From Dallia pectoralis (lineage: Eukaryota > Chordata > Actinopteri > Esociformes > Umbridae): a stretch of 64,000 bases of DNA. The notes under the pieces are model-generated. The model was not told the origin of the DNA and ran no database searches. It worked only from the letters and a program-made list of their open reading frames with translations. Shown one piece after another: positions 13,401 through 23,612 of the stretch. Each line of letters starts with the position of its first letter. Positions within the stretch are counted from its first letter, which is position 1. The position numbers were made by a program, and so were the translations under genes. The stretch covers positions 13,042,946-13,106,945 of the forward strand of contig CM055756.1 in the NCBI GenBank assembly GCA_029465975.1. The letters run 5' to 3'.

Positions 13401-15641
13401 TGAGGTGTTGATTGATGCCATTGAGGTGTTGATTGATGCCACTGAGGTGTTGATTGATGCCACTGAGGTGTTGATTGATGCCACTGAGGTGTTGATTGAT
13501 GCCACTGAGGTGTTGATTGATGCCATTGAGGTGTTGATTGATGCCATTGAGGTGTTGATTGATGCCACTGAGGTGTTGATTGATGCCACTGAGGTGTTGA
13601 TTGATGCCACTGAGGTGTTGATTGATGCCATTGAGGTGTTGATTGATGCCATTGAGGTGTTGATTGATGCCATTGAGGTGTTGATTGATGCCATTGAGGT
13701 GTTGATTGATGCCATTGAGGTGTTGATTGATGCCATTGAGGTGTTGATTGATGCCATTGAGGTGTTGATTGATGCCACTGAGGTGTTGATTGATGCCATT
13801 GAGGTGTTGATTGATGCCATTGAGGTGTTGATTGATGCCATTGAGGTGTTGATTGATGCCATTGAGGTGTTGATTGATGCCATTGAGGTGTTGATTGATG
13901 CCATTGAGGTGTTGATTGTGATGGATGGTTGTGGGCAAGCCCTGATGATCGGGTACTGTGACTCTGATTAATCACAAGTAAAGTTCCGCTGTTCCAATAG
14001 GATTTTCTTAGTTTCACCTCAGAGCTAAATCCACGGTCCACAGAGAGCTTCCAAAACATCAGAGGGATCTCATTGTTGAAAGATATCATATATCATAAGA
14101 TAAGGGTACAAAATAATTTCCAAAGCATTAGATATACCATAGAACACAGTAAAGTCAGTCATCATCATGTGGAGAAAATATCCCGCCAAAATGTATTACA
14201 AGATGAGAAGAAAACTGGTCATGGTGGCTTCCAAGAGGCCTACAGCAATTTTAAAGGAGCTGCAGGAATTTCGGTCAAGTACTGGTTGTGTGCTACATGT
14301 GACAACAATCTTCCGTATTCTTCATATGTATGGGGTAGCATTGGCATGTCTGAAGACTTATTTTACAAAGAAAAACATCCTGCGCCTGGCTGAAGTTTGC
14401 AAAAACAAACATCAAGTCTCCCAAAAGCGTGTGGGCCAATGTGTTATGGTCTGATGAAACCCTGGTTGCATTTTTTGGCCATAACTCCTTACTTCAGCTG
14501 GAACCGGGGCCTTGATCATGGTGGAGGGAATTATGAACAGTTCCAAATACCAGGTTTTGAAATTGCCCAGCCAGAGCCCAGACCTGAATCCAATTGAACA
14601 TCAGTGGGGTGATCTGAAGTTGGCTGTGCACAGGAGATGTCTTTGCAATCTGACATTTGGAGCGCTTCTGCAAAGAAGTGGGCAAATATTGCCAAGTCGA
14701 AATGTGCCATGCTAATAGACTCCTACCCTAAAAGACTGTAAAAAAAAATCAAAAGGTGCTTCAACAAAGTATTGGTTTAAGGATGTGCACACTTATGCAA
14801 CCAGGTTATTGTATGGTTTTTATTTTACTTTGATTTTCACCCTCAAAGATTTAGAAATGTTAAAATGAATTGTTCACATTATAGTTTATGTCAAAGGTAG
14901 AAAAAGTTCGGACATGATTTATCTTTTATTTTTTCACATCACAAAAGGGGTGTGTAGACTGTAACTCTTATGCTTTCACAAAATCTCCACCAGATGTCGC
15001 TGCAGAACCGTCTCCCCCCTCCATTCCCAGGAGAGGCAGGGAACACTCTCCTCACCCCACCCAGCGTGGCCTCACTGCTGGACATCTCTCTGCCTGGACC
15101 ACCTGAGGAGGCCATGACTCCTGGAGGGCCACAAACACACATTAGCGACTCTATCATCGAGCTTGCTATCAACTCTGCACACTATGGTATGCAGAGTCTG
15201 TTGTGTGTACTCTCTCACACACACACACACCCACACACTATGGTAAGCAGAATCTGGTGTGTGTGTGTGCTCTCTCACAGACACCCACACATTATGGTAT
15301 GCAGAGTCTGTTGTGTGTACTCTCTCACACACACGCACACCCACACACTATGGTAAGCAGAGTATGTTGTGTGTGTGTGTGTGTGTGTGTATACTCTCAC
15401 ACACCCATATTATGGTAGGCAGAGTCTGGTGTGTGTGTGTGTGTGTACTCTCTCACACACACACACACACTTCGTGAGTTGTCTGTCATGTGTGTTATGA
15501 GTCAAGGAGCTACCTGTAATTCAGTCAGAAGACTCAATAACCTTTTTTAAACCTCTCGCGCACACATGCACATATACACACACGCACATATACACACGCA
15601 CACACATATACGCACGCACACACATATACACACACACATGT

Positions 15642-15677
<36 letters not shown>

Positions 15678-18600
15678 GCACACACATTTACACACACACA
15701 TACACACGCACGTACACACATATACACACACACACACATGTACACACATATACACACACACACACGCACACACATATACACACACATTTACGCACACACA
15801 TACACACACACACACACATACACATGACATTGTTCAGAACATTCCTGTAACGTGTAAATGGCCAGAACAGTCCTGTAACGTTTAAATGGCCAGAACAGTC
15901 GTGTAACGTGTAAATGGCCAGAACAGTCGTGTAACGTTTAAATGGCCAGAACAGTCGTGTAACGTGTAAATGGCCAGAACAGTCGTGTAACGTGTAAATG
16001 GCCAGAACAGTCCTGTAACGTGTAAATGGCCAGAACAGTCCTGTAACGTGTAAATGGCCAGAACAGTCGTGGAACGTGTAAATGGCCAGAACAGTCGTGT
16101 AAATGGCCAGAACAGTCGTGTAACGTTTAAATGGCCAGAACAGTCGTGTAACGTGTAAATGGCCAGAACAGTCGTGTAACGTGTAAATGGCCAGAACAGT
16201 CGTGTAACGTGTAAATGGCCAGAACAGTCGTGTAACGTGTAAATGGCCAGAACAGTCGTGTAACGTGTAAATGGCCAGAACAGTCGTGTAACGTGTAAAT
16301 GGCCAGAACAGTCGTGTAACGTGTAAATGGCCAGAACAGTCGTGTAACGTGTAAATGGCCAGAACAGTCGTGTAACGTGTAAATGGCCAGAACAGTCCTG
16401 TATGCCAAATAGGATTATATGCTTTTTTTCAATAAAGCAAGTATACATTTCCTTCTTATTTTGGGGACATATTTATTAGCTGAAATGGCCTGTTCTGTCA
16501 TGCATGGTTTTGGTATGAAAATCTCTCTTCTTTCTCTATCTCCACTCTCTCTCCACTCTCTCTCTCAGGTGATGAGACCTCCCTCTCCCCTGCTAAGCTG
16601 AATGACGGCACCAAACTCGTCCCCTCTCCCCCTGTCAGTCCCTCTCGAGGGTGGATTCCTTCTCCCAGTCACGACCCTCAGTGGTACCCCAACGACTCTA
16701 CTGACTCCTCTCTGGGATGTCTGCTGTGTAAGAAACGTTTGTATGGACAGACACACACTGCCCCCTATCAGCAGTCTCAGAGCTTATTATTAAAAGAGCT
16801 GAAACTGAAGCAGGGTTGAACCCAGAAGCAGTATTTTACATTGTTTTAAGTTGTTTTGTCAGAATACTCTGAATTCTGAATTATTTTCCCCACCTGCAGC
16901 GAGCCTGGTATCCCCTGATAAGGGTCGACGTAACTCCTTAACTCCCTCCGGACCATCCAGTGGAACAGCCCTCCTTGGACCCAGATTTCTAGACTGCAAC
17001 TCTCATGATTCCTTTCAGTCTCGCTGCCTGCCAGATGTAGCTGAGGTAAGATCACACATTCAGAAATCATAGAGCTACAACTGCACTGTGTACAATTTCC
17101 ACATTTAGAACGTGTGTGTGTGTGTGTGAGACATGGATAAGTAAATGTGCAGTTGTGCAATGATGTAACAAATTTCATATGTGTGGACGGCAGTACAAGC
17201 AGAAAGCATCTGTGCAAGTGGCCAATGGAGAGTACAAACATATAGGCGGCATTCAAATATAAAATACATAACAGAGCTTTACAGCTACTGCTCATGAACA
17301 TGTTTCTGTTGAATGTGTTAGGATTGTGGTTGGTCAATAATTTTGTTTAAATATTACGACCCACATGTGCACACATAACGGAACACGTAGAAGGGTTCGG
17401 GTTAATATCTGTTGATTTAATCATATCGTTTATATATTACGACCCACATGGGCACATTAGCTGTTAGGCCGGTTACACACTGGAAGCGTCTCGCGAGCGT
17501 GGCGTTTCTGTTGCGTCTCAGAAGCGTGGCTGCTGCGTGTATTTTTCTGTGTCCTACACACCAGAAGCGTGTCTGACACGGCGCTGCTCCTGGGCATATC
17601 GCCGACAGATTTAAACTCTGAAAAGCGTTTACGTTGTTTTTGGAGCCTATCCTACCCTTTATAATAGGCTACATGTATACATATGTTACCATGGAAAATT
17701 GAAACATAAATATATAGCCTACTGATTTGATTAAAGCAAAACAACGTCGGCAGTATTGACTGCAAAATATGTAACAGAATATTTCGTTCTGTATGACAGG
17801 TGAAATATTTGAAAATCTTTTCTCTGACATTTTTTATTAAATTTCTACATTGATGTCAAAACCTAGAGACTTTCAAACATCAATATGTCATTTATTAATA
17901 TGCATTCGTGTCTAAATGACATATAAACATATTTTCCTATTCAATTTTGCCTGGAAACGCTTCCAACACGCTCGCGTCTCGTGTGAAAAATAGGCGCCTG
18001 TTCTATTTCTAGGAGGCACGAGTCTCAGGCCTTAAGCACATTCGCTGTTATGCACATTCGCTGTTATGCACATTCGCTGTTATGCACATTCGCTGTTATG
18101 CACATTCGCTGTTTAGCACATTCGAAAACGAAAGTGGCGTCTACAATTTGCAAAGCCAAATTCAAATACCATAGAAGCAATCCGCCTTTATTTTATCATA
18201 TAAGAGGCTACAGGACCAATCCGCCTCACCAATCCGCCTCGCCAATCCACGTTACTGCAGTACAGTGCATCTAATTGTGACGGGCTATTGCCAAACAAGT
18301 AACCGAGGAGTTAACCGATGGTTTATCTAAATAGATAGAAACTGCTGCCCAATAAACACAGTAGAAGACGAGGGACTGAAATAAATAATTCAAATTGCAT
18401 CGAGATACCCATCATACAATGATGTACTCCCTGTTTACATATGACTGCATGGCCACACACAGCCCCAACTTCATCTTCAAGTTTGCTGAGGACACCACCA
18501 TCCTCTGTCATCTCCAACGATGAGACAAAATACAGAGAAGAGGTTAAAGACCTGGCTACATGGTGCCAGGACCACACTCTCTCTTAATGTCGGGAAAACT

Positions 18601-21160
18601 AAAGAGATGATCATCGACTTTAGGAAGCGGCAGGGGGGGAACACGCCCCCATACACATCGATGGAGCTGAAGTGGAGAGTACCTGTCTTTAAGTTCATCA
18701 GGGATGACCTCACATGGTCCAGGCAAGCTGACTCAGCTGTGAAAAATGCCCAAAAACCGAAGAAGTTCTTCTACAGGTGCACCATAGAGAGTGTCCTGTC
18801 AGGCTACATTACTGCTTGGTATGGAAGCTGCACCGCTGCTGACCAAAAGGCCCTCCAGAGGGTGGTAAAGACTGCAGAACGCATCATTGGCTGCCACCTC
18901 CCCTCTTTGCATAGCGTCTTCCAATCACGATGCCTCAGGAAAGCAAGGAACATCACAGAATTTTTATTCTTCTAACTACGTAGATGTTGCTTGCCATGTC
19001 ACAAGAATTTCATTGTGCAGTTTGATGCAAGTCATTCTGTACACATGACAATAAAATACTTTGACTGGTGGTCTGTCTGTCTGGTGGTCTGTCTGTCTGG
19101 TGGTTTGTCTGTCTGGTGGTCTTAGACTCCCATCTGTCTAATATATTGTTGCCCTCCTCTCTGCAGGTTGACTCCAATATCTGTCTAATGTGTTGTTGCC
19201 CTCCTCTCTGCAGGTTGACTCCCATATCTGTCTAATGTGTTGTTGCCCTCCTCTCTGCAGGTTGACTCCCATATCTGTCTAATGTGTTGTTGCCCTCCTC
19301 TCTGCAGGTTGACTCCCATATCTGTCTAATGTGTTGTTGCCCTCCTCTCTGCAGGTTGACTCCCATATCTGTCTAATATATTGTTGCCCTCCTCTCTGCA
19401 GGTTGACTCCCATATCTGTCTAATATATTGTTGCCCTCCTCTCTGCAGGTTGACTCCCATATCTGTCTAATATATTGTTGCCCTCCTCTCTGCAGGTTGA
19501 CTCCCGTATCTGTCTAATGTGTTGTTGCCCTCCTCTCTGCAGGTTGACTCCCATATCTGTCTAATGTGTTGTTGCCCTCCTCTCTGCAGGTTGACTCCCA
19601 TATCTGTCTAATATATTGTTGCCCTCTTCTCTGCAGGTTGACTCCCATATCTGTCTAATGTGTTGTTGCCCTCCTCTCTGCAGGTTGACTCCCATATCTG
19701 TCTAATATATTGTTGCCCTCTTCTCTGCAGGTTGACTCCCATATCTGTCTAATGTGTTGTTGCCCTCCTCTCTGCAGGTTGACTCCCATATCTGTCTAAT
19801 ATATTGTTGCCCTCCTCTCTGCAGGTTGACTCCCATATCTGTCTAATATATTGTTGCCCTCCTCTCTGCAGGTTGACTCCCATATCTGTCTAATGTGTTG
19901 TTGCCCTCCTCTCTGCAGGTTGACTCCCATATCTGTCTAATATATTGTTGCCCTCCTCTCTGCAGGTTGACTCCCATATCTGTCTAATATATTGTTGCCC
20001 TCCTCTCTGCAGGTTGACTCCCATATCTGTCTAATATATTGTTGCCCTCCTCTCTGCAGGTTGACTCCCATATCTGTCTAATGTGTTGTTGCCCTCCTCT
20101 CTGCAGGTTGACTCCCGTATCTGTCTAATGTGTTGTTGCCCTCCTCTCTGCAGGTTGACTCCCATATCTGTCTAATGTGTTGTTGCCCTCCTCTCTGCAG
20201 GTTGACTCCCATATCTGTCTAATATATTGTTGCCCTCTTCTCTGCAGGTTGACTCCCATATCTGTCTAATGTGTTGTTGCCCTCCTCTCTGCAGGTTGAC
20301 TCCCATATCTGTCTAATATATTGTTGCCCTCTTCTCTGCAGGTTGACTCCCATATCTGTCTAATGTGTTGTTGCCCTCCTCTCTGCAGGTTGACTCCCAT
20401 ATCTGTCTAATATATTGTTGCCCTCCTCTCTGCAGGTTGACTCCCATATCTGTCTAATATATTGTTGCCCTCCTCTCTGCAGGTTGACTCCCATATCTGT
20501 CTAATATATTGTTGCCCTCCTCTCTGCAGGTTGACTCCCATATCTGTCTAATATATTGTTGCCCTCCTCTCTGCAGGTTGACTCCCATATCTGTCTAATG
20601 TGTTGTTGCCCTCCTCTCTGCAGGTTGACTCCCATATCTGTCTAATGTGTTGTTGCCCTCCTCTCTGCAGGTTGACTCCCATATCTGTCTAATATATTGT
20701 TGCCCTCCTCTCTGCAGGTTGACTCCCATATCTGTCTAATGTGTTGTTGCCCTCCTCTCTGCAGGTTGACTCCCATATCTGTCTAATATATTGTTGCCCT
20801 CTTCTCTGCAGGTTGACTCCCATATCTGTCTAATGTGTTGTTGCCCTCCTCTCTGCAGGTTGACTCCCATATCTGTCTAATGTGTTGTTGCCCTCTTCTC
20901 TGCAGGTTGACTCCCATATCTGTCTAATGTGTTGTTGCCCTCCTCTCTGCAGGTTGACTCCCATATCTGTCTAATGTGTTGTTGCCCTCCTCTCTGCAGG
21001 TTGACTCCCATATCTGTCTAATGTGTTGTTGCCCTCCTCTCTGCAGGTTGACTCCCAGCTGGCCTGCATGATGAGTGAAAGCAGTGTGGATTACATCGCC
21101 CGGTTCAACGATTTGGCACATGAGCTGTCTGTCTCAGAGCCACCCCTCCCACCTCCTTAA
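1486..21160 (+). CDS. cramp1: Cramped chromatin regulator homolog 1 (CRAMP1), 3' part, 14 exons
   Basis: Exons are 1486-1609, 2812-2893, 3108-4121, 7495-7669, 8264-8427, 10375-10443, 10542-10623, 10711-10758, 12238-12348, 12877-13040, 14994-15186, 16569-16727, 16900-17045 and 21047-21160 (TAA). All have AG/GT borders, the phases agree, and the joined reading frame gives 880 codons plus a stop. I recognise CRAMP1 from the stretches NVTLAELYLMLGKPGKLQLE (large exon), SFRPIQPRLSPSTRPLLP, AIDLAAKSAGIIP, DSIIELAINSAHYG, STDSSLGCLL and the C-terminal SSVDYIARFNDLAHELS. CRAMP1 is a nuclear SANT-domain protein related to Drosophila cramped (a Polycomb-group interactor), and vertebrate CRAMP1 has been linked to linker-histone gene expression. 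Human CRAMP1 is about 1,270 residues, so roughly the first third, with the SANT domain, lies to the left of this window. The rest looks like low-complexity Ser/Pro-rich disordered sequence. Nearly every intron carries its own minisatellite, and some arrays duplicate splice sites (see findings). Confidence 0.9.
1631..2602. repeat. 27-bp minisatellite with TTAGGG, 36 copies
   Basis: The unit begins GCAGGGTTAGGGTCAGATAG and is 27 bp long. From 1631 to 2602 is exactly 36 periods. Units differ mainly in the last six bases (ACGGGGT versus ACCAGAT), and the two types are clustered in blocks. It lies in the cramp1 intron between exons 1486-1609 and 2812-2893. Confidence 0.97.
4175..6992. repeat. 34-bp minisatellite, about 80 copies
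   Basis: The unit is about 34 bp and begins ATTAGTCACACCTGATTCTA followed by CTAGTTAGACTCGC. It fills most of the cramp1 intron 4122-7494. Variants (AATTAG/AGTTAG, CTCGC/CTCAC/CTCTC) and shortened units are scattered through it. Confidence 0.96.
7195..7432. repeat. 23-bp minisatellite, about 10 copies
   Basis: The unit is CACTGTTTGTTCTGCATACG plus CCA (23 bp). Its length is not a multiple of three and all frames are open, so long spurious reading frames appear on both strands. It lies about 60 bp before the cramp1 exon at 7495. Confidence 0.95.
8428..8772 (+). repeat. 15-bp minisatellite made of tandem 5' splice sites
   Basis: There are 23 consecutive 15-bp units beginning exactly at the GT donor of the cramp1 exon 8264-8427. 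The first is GTAAGGACATTTAGC, then six GTAATGACATTTAGC, then sixteen units beginning GTAAGGACATT. From 8548 onward each GTAAGG is preceded by AGA, as at the true donor (AGA|GTAAGG). The period is five codons without stops. Confidence 0.95.
8890..10195. repeat. 25-bp minisatellite, 52 copies
   Basis: The unit is TTTAATAAGTACACTCCTCA plus ACTAG, with an exact 25-bp period from 8890 to 10190 (52 periods). Variant units have CATGACTC or CATTACTC in place of CACTCCTC. It lies in the cramp1 intron 8428-10374. Confidence 0.97.
10776..11584. repeat. 39-bp minisatellite with E-box and CCAAT motifs, about 20 copies
   Basis: The unit is 39 bp, beginning CAGCTGCGTCATGTGATTGG. Each copy holds CAGCTG, TCATGTGA and ATTGG (reverse CCAAT). 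A few truncated units lie around 11060-11120 and 11300-11340. It starts 18 bp after the donor of the short cramp1 exon 10711-10758. The period is a multiple of three, so spurious open frames run through it. Confidence 0.96.
11936..12105. repeat. Short T-rich tandem repeat, about 6 copies
   Basis: The diverged unit is about 24-28 bp, TTTTAGTAGATGTTACAGCT followed by TCTCA. It lies in the cramp1 intron before exon 12238. No gene is seen in it. Confidence 0.85.
12492..12716. repeat. 43-bp tandem repeat, 5 copies
   Basis: The unit begins GCCATCGTGATTAGACATAC and is 43 bp, repeated about five times in the cramp1 intron 12349-12876. CGCGAT and CACAGT alternate as the variant positions. Confidence 0.93.
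13321..13917. repeat. 21-bp minisatellite, 28 copies
   Basis: The unit is GTGTTGATTGATGCCACTGA plus G, an exact 21-bp period from 13321 to 13909. Units differ only by CACTGAG or CATTGAG. Frames are open on both strands because 21 is a multiple of three. It lies in the cramp1 intron 13041-14993. Confidence 0.97.
13990..14950 (+). mobile_element. Tc1/mariner-like transposon remnant
   Basis: The + strand carries a decayed Tc1-type transposase. Fragments appear in several frames: RPTAILKELQEF (helix-turn-helix part), a WANVLWSDET-like segment near 14430-14460 and PSQSPDLNPIEHQWGDLK near 14567-14620. The last is the second catalytic Asp plus the NPIE signature. The DDE core between them is partly deleted, and several frameshifts and stops break the gene. 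The leader upstream (from about 13990) and the tail to about 14950 look like Tc1 untranslated and end sequence. It sits inside a cramp1 intron and cannot be active. Confidence 0.85.
15187..15475 (+). repeat. Composite 54-62-bp repeat with five 5' splice sites and CA runs
   Basis: Starting at the donor of cramp1 exon 14994-15186 (TATG|GTATGC), the junction sequence recurs with GT at 15187, 15243, 15297, 15353 and 15415. These read TATG|GTATGC, TATG|GTAAGC, TATG|GTATGC, TATG|GTAAGC and TATG|GTAGGC. The copies are separated by (GT)n and CTCTCTCACACAC tracts. Confidence 0.9.
15560..15828. repeat. CA-rich microsatellite
   Basis: This is an ACACAC/ATATAC/ACGCAC simple repeat of about 270 bp in a cramp1 intron. 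The long open frames across it are low-complexity shadows. Confidence 0.95.
15836..16400. repeat. 28-bp minisatellite, about 20 copies
   Basis: The unit is 28 bp: GTCGTGTAACGTGTAAATGG followed by CCAGAACA. It lies in the cramp1 intron 15187-16568. GTC/CTG and GTG/TTT variants occur, and one unit is shortened near 16100. Confidence 0.96.
17464..18030. mobile_element. Possible nonautonomous DNA element (MITE-like)
   Basis: A GC-rich left part (GGCCGGTTACACACTGGAAG, with repeated GCGTCTC and AGCGTG) and a right part around 17950-18010 (CGCTTCCAACACGCTCGCGT) are partly inverted copies of each other around an AT-rich core. That is the usual build of fish MITEs. I did not find a clear target-site duplication, so the ends are approximate. 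Confidence 0.4.
18025..18122. repeat. 16-bp tandem repeat, about 5 copies
   Basis: The unit is about 16 bp, GCACATTCGCTGTTAT, repeated about five times in the cramp1 intron 17046-21046. Confidence 0.9.
18370..19068 (+). mobile_element. LINE fragment (L2-type), reverse-transcriptase C-terminal part and 3' tail
   Basis: The frame at 18520-18975 reads LNVGKTKEMIIDFRK, then WYGSCTAADQKALQRVVKTA and RIIGCHLPSLHSVFQSRC. These are the familiar C-terminal reverse-transcriptase/linker stretches of fish L2-type LINEs, here with a deletion and loss of the 5' part. The 3' end (AATTTCATTGTGCAGTTTGA to ACAATAAAATACTTTGAC) matches in reverse the short copy at 50510-50640. It lies in the last cramp1 intron and is dead. 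Confidence 0.85.
19120..21046 (+). repeat. 47-bp minisatellite of tandem 3' splice sites, 41 acceptors
   Basis: CAG|GTTGACTCCCA junctions occur every 47 bp from 19166 to 21046 (1,880 bp = 40 periods, so 41 acceptors). Each unit has a branch-point-like CTAAT, a pyrimidine tract (GTTGCCCTCCTCTCTGCAG) and the first ten bases of the exon (GTTGACTCCC). The last copy is the real acceptor of the final cramp1 exon. Variants alternate AATGTGTT/AATATATT and CCTCCTC/CCTCTTC. Confidence 0.97.
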
Positions 21161-21199
21161 GTTGAGTCAATAATGTGTATAAACCCTGGATGACTAACT

Positions 21200-21325
21200 C
21201 TAACCCTCTACTGAACTCTACTCTACTGAACTCTACTCTACTGAACTCTACTCTACTGAACTCTACTCTACTGAACTCTACTCTACTGAACTCTACTCTA
21301 CTGAACTCTACTTTACTGAACTCTA
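21200..21325. repeat. 15-bp tandem repeat, about 8 copies, in the cramp1 3' UTR
   Basis: The unit is CTACTGAACTCTACT (15 bp), repeated about eight times just after the stop codon. Confidence 0.93.
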
Positions 21326-21994
21326 CTCCAGTGACCCGTAAACCCTTTCACTGACCTCAGAATTCCATGGTTTATACACATAAAGTGAACGGACAAAGTG
21401 GTGAAGAAACACTCCAAACTCCTTCCATTTTATATTGTTTTGAAAGAAAGTGCAATAACTGTGGTCATTGGTCTGAAACAGTCGTATCTACAGTGAAACT
21501 GTCCTGCTGAAGTGGGATCTAATTGGTTCTGATGAAGTCTGACTGGTTTCAGCTCTTGTTCTGAACTGGTTTCGTCTGGTTCTGAATTTCTACAGACTGT
21601 TTTTGATGGCCTGTGGGCAGGTTTTAACTGTGTTTTATGGGTTCTTTGAGAGTTGTCAACATGTTCTGATGGTGTCTGCTGGCTTGTTTTTGGACCATAT
21701 TTTGTTTGTTCTGCCTAGCAAGTCGCCCTTTAAAAACTGAATGCCGTTTACAATAACACAACCTCATGTAAAGAAAAACTGCCATATCGAAACAAGACTC
21801 ATTTAGATTTTCTGTACTGAAATGTTTTGGCCTAGTTTACAACATACTAGGTACTCCATTCTATAACTACTGTTTGGTTGTCATCTGATAATTAGACAGA
21901 AGTATGTGATGTTTCCAGTAAACTTAATTATCAACCATTTGGTAATTTGCCACATCATTGACTGCATGGAGTGAGCTTCCAAACTGGCATTAGT

Positions 21995-22432
21995 TTCTTA
22001 TATGGTGCACTGCATTTGGTAAGGGCCAGGGTTAGGGCGCACTGTAGAGTGAATAATCATATGGTGCACTGCATTTGGTTAGGGCGCACTGTAGAATGGA
22101 ATACTCATATGGTGCACTGCATTTGGTTAGGGCGCACTGTAGAATGAATACTCATATGGTGCACTGCATTTGGTTAGGGCGCACTGTAGAATGAATACTA
22201 ATATGGTGCACTGCATTTGGTTAGGGCGCACTGTAGAATGAATACTCATATGGTGCACTGCATTTGGTTAGGGCCAGGGTTAGGGCGCACTGTAGAATGA
22301 ATACTAATATGGTGCACTGCATTTGGTTAGGGCCAGGGTTAGGGCGCACTGTAGAATGAATACTAATATGGTGCACTGCATTTGGTTAGGGCCAGGGTTA
22401 GGGCGCACTGTAGAATGAATACTAATTCCTAC
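21995..22432. repeat. About 47/60-bp tandem repeat with GGGTTAGGG in the cramp1 3' UTR
   Basis: Eight units carry ATATGGTGCACTGCATTTGG and GCGCACTGTAGAATGAATAC. Some units have an extra GCCAGGGTTAGG insert, giving two unit lengths. Confidence 0.93.
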
Positions 22433-22861
22433 ACATCTCAAGCCTAGATTACAGCTATCAAGTAATTGTGATCAGAAATCACAATTAATGAAAAACGAAA
22501 TACTAAATGGCAGATTTATTTTTGAACACACTAAAAGAAAGGTTCAAGCTACATATGTAGAGATTGATTTAAAGACATACTGTTTCTAAATTGGGACATG
22601 TAGTGCTCTTTTTCTTGTGTGTAATTTTACTACTTAACTATTCAGTATTCACTGTGCATTTGTAACATACAATTGTAAATTATTGGTATTTGAACTATTT
22701 ATTGTCAACAGGTTGAAGGTGGGTCTGTTTTAACTTAATGTAAGAAGGCAGCATTAAAAAAAACATTGCTTTTGGGGATTTCTTAGTTTGTAAAATGCTT
22801 TTTACTCTCATCTGTATAAACATGGTTGAGAACAGAAACTTTCGTCTTCTGTTTGTGTTCC

Positions 22862-22867
22862 ATTAAA
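22862..22867 (+). promoter_or_regulatory. Candidate cramp1 polyadenylation signal (ATTAAA)
   Basis: An ATTAAA variant hexamer lies in TTCCATTAAACAGTTCTG, a typical vertebrate 3'-end context, on the coding strand of cramp1. Confidence 0.45.
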
Positions 22868-22984
22868 CAGTTCTGAAAGTCAGTGTGAGAAATCTGTGGA
22901 AATCTGCTACAACATTACGGAATGTTTGTCTAAATTCAACTCATCACACACACTGAAATGTTGTTACATGTATTTGGCAAATAC

Positions 22985-23085
22985 TATTTAACCAGGGAGA
23001 GACATTGAGACTGGGGTCTTATTTACAAGTGCGCCCTGGGGACAACTCACAAATACAACAATTAAAGACCGATACATACAATCAA
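22985..23085. mobile_element. Short dispersed fish repeat
   Basis: The TTTAACCAGGGAGAGACATT to AAGTGCGCCCTGGGGA segment resembles a repeat widely scattered in teleost genomes. Only about 100 bp is present, with no coding content. Confidence 0.5.
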
Positions 23086-23130
23086 CAGACATAACATTAA
23101 TCAGCTCAGTCAATAAAAACAAACAATTCT

Positions 23131-23612
23131 CTCTCTCTCATCTTCAACCGCTTATCCGGGGTCGGGTCGCGGGGGTAGCAGCTCTAGCAGGGGACCCCAA
23201 ACTTCCCTTTCCCGGGCAACATTAGCCAGCTCTGACTGGGGAATCCCGAGGCGTTCCCAGGCCAGTGTGGAGATATAATCTCTCCACCTAGTCCTGGGTC
23301 TTCCCCGAGGTCTCCTCCCAGCTGGACGTGCCTGGAACACCTCTCTAGGGAGGCGCCCAGGTGGCATTCTTACTAGATGCCCGAACCACCTCAACTGGCT
23401 CCTTTCTACGCAAAGGAGCAGCGGCTCTACTCCGAGCTTTGGAACTATAATGTTTCGGCTGTCTGAATGAACCCCTGGGCAAACCCACAGTTAGTCCTAT
23501 TGGAGCCCAGCTTAAAGTTCTAGGAGGTACATTAGGCCCCAACGGGTTTTCCTTCGCTTGGTTAATTAGGTGGTTTGTTCTCGTCTTTGAAGGAGGTGGT
23601 TCCTTTTCATCG
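23131..23612 (-). mobile_element. 5'-truncated LINE insertion, copy 1, with target-site duplication
   Basis: On the - strand, 23394-23155 encodes RWFGHLVRMPPGRLPREVFQ followed by RPRGRPRTRWRDYISTLAWE. This is the C-terminus of a common fish LINE, nearly identical to the copy at 28689-29432. AAACAAACAATTCTC flanks it at about 23117-23131 and 23616-23630, a target-site duplication. Homology to copy 2 stops at about 23438. The remaining 175 bp (23439-23612) is unrelated to copy 2 and of unknown origin. The clade (I/Nimb or similar) is not certain. Confidence 0.85.

Larger units (their letters stand above)
21161..22890 (+). other. cramp1: cramp1 3' UTR
   Basis: This follows the TAA at 21158-21160. 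An ATTAAA at 22862-22867 about 1.7 kb downstream is a plausible polyadenylation signal. The stretch includes two tandem repeats (21200-21325 and 22000-22430). The exact 3' end is inferred. Confidence 0.6.

Noticed and set aside
13135..14089. Long open frames on both strands (217-278 codons), for example a VLIDATE repeat protein
   Set aside because: They run over the 21-bp array in several frames at once. The period is a multiple of three and lacks stops, so open frames are expected. The array lies inside a cramp1 intron.
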